DNA from: Candidatus Omnitrophota bacterium
GTDB lineage: Bacteria; Omnitrophota; Gorgyraeia; JAFGHF01
Direction: 5' to 3'
Assembly: GCA_024543015.1 (NCBI GenBank)
Contig: JAMXCY010000050.1
Coordinates: forward strand, 1-6,948
DNA length: 6,948 bases
Shown here in pieces: positions 5,664 to 6,948 of the stretch (the first letter of the stretch is position 1; each line of letters opens with the position of its first letter). The notes under the pieces are model-generated. The model ran no database searches and had not been told where the DNA came from. It was given only the letters and a program-made list of their open reading frames with translations. Made by a program: the position numbers and the translations under genes.

Positions 5664-6428
5664 ATGAAAATAGCATTTACGGGAAAAGGCGGGGTAGGTA
5701 AGACGACCTTGGCCAGTCTTTTTATTGGAGTCCTGGCCAAGGACGGTCAAGAGGTCCTGGCCGTTGATTGTGATCCGGATAGCAATTTAGGCAGGGTGCT
5801 GGGATTTAAAGAACATGAGAAGATTATCCCCATTGCCCGGATGGATAAGCTGATTAACGAACGTATGGGTGTAGAGGCCGGCAACAAATCCTTCTTTAAG
5901 CTTAACCCCAAGATAGATGATATTCCGGATAAGTTTTCTCAGACCAAAGGCAATATTAAACTAATTGTAATGGGGGCAGTAAAGGAGGGCGGCAGTGGTT
6001 GTATGTGCCCGGAAAACACCTTTATTAAGAATCTGATCGAGCATCTAATACTACAGCGTGATGAGCATGTGGTTATGGATATGGAAGCCGGGGTTGAACA
6101 TTTCGGCCGGGGAACAGCGCAGTCCTGTGATTTTGTGTTGGTAGTAGTTGAACCTTCATTGAATTCGATAGAGAGCGCCAAAAAGATATCCGGATTTGCC
6201 AGAGATATCGGAATTAAAAAAATCTATTGCATAGGCAATAAAATCAGAAGTCAGAAGGACAAGAGCTTTATTAATAAAAGGCTAAACAATATAAAATTAA
6301 TCGAGACAATAGACTTTGATCAGCACTTTTTGGACTGGGATAAGAAAAAAGATTTTCTAATACCTTCAGAGAGGATATCCAAAAGATTAGAAAAAGTTAA
6401 ACAATTTTTAGAGAGGGAGTTAAGTTGA
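5664..6428 (+). CDS. cooC: CooC-type nickel-insertion ATPase for carbon monoxide dehydrogenase
   Basis: CooC is a MinD/NifH-like dimeric ATPase that helps load nickel into the CODH C-cluster. The 254-residue protein starts with the deviant Walker A GKGGVGKTT (residues 7-15, signature Lys8 and Lys13). It has DCDPDSNLG (35-43) as switch I and the CooC-specific Cys-x-Cys pair C113/C115 in GSGCMCPEN, which binds metal at the dimer interface. A VVMDMEAGVEHFGRG block follows, and VVVEPS is also conserved. Length agrees with the family. The stop overlaps the CODH start by one base (TGATG), a standard cooC-cooS coupling. AcsF, the related ATPase in CODH/ACS operons, is the same family, so the symbol could equally be acsF. 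The ATG has no Shine-Dalgarno sequence, unlike the other genes here. Confidence 0.92.
   Translation: MKIAFTGKGGVGKTTLASLFIGVLAKDGQEVLAVDCDPDSNLGRVLGFKEHEKIIPIARMDKLINERMGVEAGNKSFFKLNPKIDDIPDKFSQTKGNIKLIVMGAVKEGGSGCMCPENTFIKNLIEHLILQRDEHVVMDMEAGVEHFGRGTAQSCDFVLVVVEPSLNSIESAKKISGFARDIGIKKIYCIGNKIRSQKDKSFINKRLNNIKLIETIDFDQHFLDWDKKKDFLIPSERISKRLEKVKQFLERELS
6414..6419 (+). promoter_or_regulatory. Ribosome binding site for the CODH gene
   Basis: AGGGAG inside the cooC end is 8 bases before the ATG at 6428. It supports that ATG, although a TTG at 6425 in the same frame is a close alternative that would add one residue. Confidence 0.55.
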
Positions 6429-6948
6429 TGGGAAAGGGAAAAATAGACGTTAAAAAGTTAAAAGAGCTATGTCTTAGCTGCGGCATCGAGACAGTCTGGC
6501 AACGCTACGAGGCTCAGGATCCACATTGCGGCTTTGGTATTTTAGGACTGTGCTGCAAGAACTGTAATTTAGGTCCCTGTCGGATAGACCCCTTTGGCGA
6601 AGGAGCTTCCTTAGGCACCTGCGGCGCAAATGCCGATGTAATCAGCGCCAGAAATCTTGCCCGGCATACAGCGGCAGGAAGTTCTTGCCACTCCGACCAT
6701 GGCCGAGAGATTGCCCACACGCTTTATCTTTGCGGGGCGGGCAAGGCCACCAGTTATCAGATTAAAGACGAGGAGAAATTAAAAAGAATTGCCATAGAAT
6801 ATGGAATTAAAGTTGAAGGCCGGGATAAAAATGAAATTGCTGCAGAATTAGGTAAAGCGATGGGTGCGGAATTTGGCAGTCAGGATAAGGCCCCTGTGTT
6901 TTTCAAGCGAGCTCCCAAAAAACAGCAGGAAATCTGGAAGAAGCTCAA
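6428..6948 (+). CDS. cooS/acsA: Ni-Fe carbon monoxide dehydrogenase catalytic subunit, 5' part
   Basis: The first 173 residues are present and the gene runs off the window end. The enzyme reversibly reduces CO2 to CO at the Ni-Fe-S C-cluster. The N-terminal cluster ligands are all in place: C34 and C42 for the intersubunit D-cluster, and C43, C46, C51 and C65 for the B-cluster. This is the same 8 and 1-3-5-14 spacing as in characterised CODHs. Family blocks CGFGILGLCC, NLGPCRI, GTCGANAD, ARNLARH and HSDHGR follow, then RAPKKQQEIWKKL near the end. The C-cluster ligands lie beyond the window. The N-terminal region and the folate gene context favour a CODH/ACS-type subunit (AcsA) over a CO-oxidising CooS, but ACS genes are not visible. 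Residues 15-18 add a Cys-x-x-Cys not part of the known clusters. Confidence 0.93.
   Translation, partial: MGKGKIDVKKLKELCLSCGIETVWQRYEAQDPHCGFGILGLCCKNCNLGPCRIDPFGEGASLGTCGANADVISARNLARHTAAGSSCHSDHGREIAHTLYLCGAGKATSYQIKDEEKLKRIAIEYGIKVEGRDKNEIAAELGKAMGAEFGSQDKAPVFFKRAPKKQQEIWKKL

Noticed and set aside
6514..6720. Minus-strand open frame of 68 codons opposite the CODH start
   Set aside because: The plus strand encodes exact cluster-ligand spacing of CODH across the same bases.

Overview
The window is a run of co-directional (+ strand) genes for the methyl branch of the bacterial (tetrahydrofolate-type) Wood-Ljungdahl pathway, followed by the start of the carbonyl branch. The organism is therefore most likely an anaerobic bacterium with a reductive acetyl-CoA pathway. 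GC is roughly in the middle to high forties over the folate genes by hand count. Fhs, FchA, MetF, FolD and a Ni-CODH together indicate a bacterium rather than a methanogen. The phylum cannot be fixed from the sequence; an uncultured lineage such as Omnitrophota is only an impression.

Layout. (1) Positions 1-542 are the 3' part of a MetE/UROD-superfamily zinc methyltransferase, probably a methionine synthase of the 'core MetE' type. (2) 539-2240 is formate-tetrahydrofolate ligase (fhs), complete except for a net +1 frameshift near 1607-1611. (3) 2241-2873 is methenyl-THF cyclohydrolase fchA. (4) 2870-3741 is methylene-THF reductase metF, with a one-base deletion in an A run near 3559-3563. (5) 3752-4615 is folD. 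These five genes overlap by 4 bp, abut, or lie 10 bp apart, so they form one tight operon. (6) 4651-5061 is an unrecognised four-helix membrane protein. (7) 5123-5619 is a small, AT-richer DUF4258-DUF2283 pair resembling a toxin-antitoxin or mobile accessory module. (8) After a 44-base AT-rich spacer come cooC (5664-6428) and the 5' end of the CODH catalytic subunit cooS/acsA (6428 to the window end).

How the genes work together. Fhs charges formate onto THF, FchA closes the ring to methenyl-THF, FolD reduces this to methylene-THF, and MetF makes methyl-THF. CooC supports nickel insertion into the CODH, whose C-cluster reduces CO2 to CO. The upstream methyltransferase could draw methyl groups off the pathway for methionine. 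The most informative observation is in FolD. Its cyclohydrolase Lys (E. coli K54) is Gln and its Asp121 is Glu, while the dehydrogenase scaffold is intact. FolD therefore looks like a dedicated dehydrogenase, with FchA supplying the cyclohydrolase step. Its dinucleotide-binding loop also lacks the usual 2'-phosphate contacts, which hints at NAD rather than NADP.

Two genes, fhs and metF, are each broken by one frameshift in an A-rich stretch, with fully conserved sequence in the new frame afterwards. Sequencing or assembly error is the simplest explanation, but this must be checked before calling the pathway functional or decayed. I see no RNA genes, CRISPR arrays, insertion sequences or convincing terminators.
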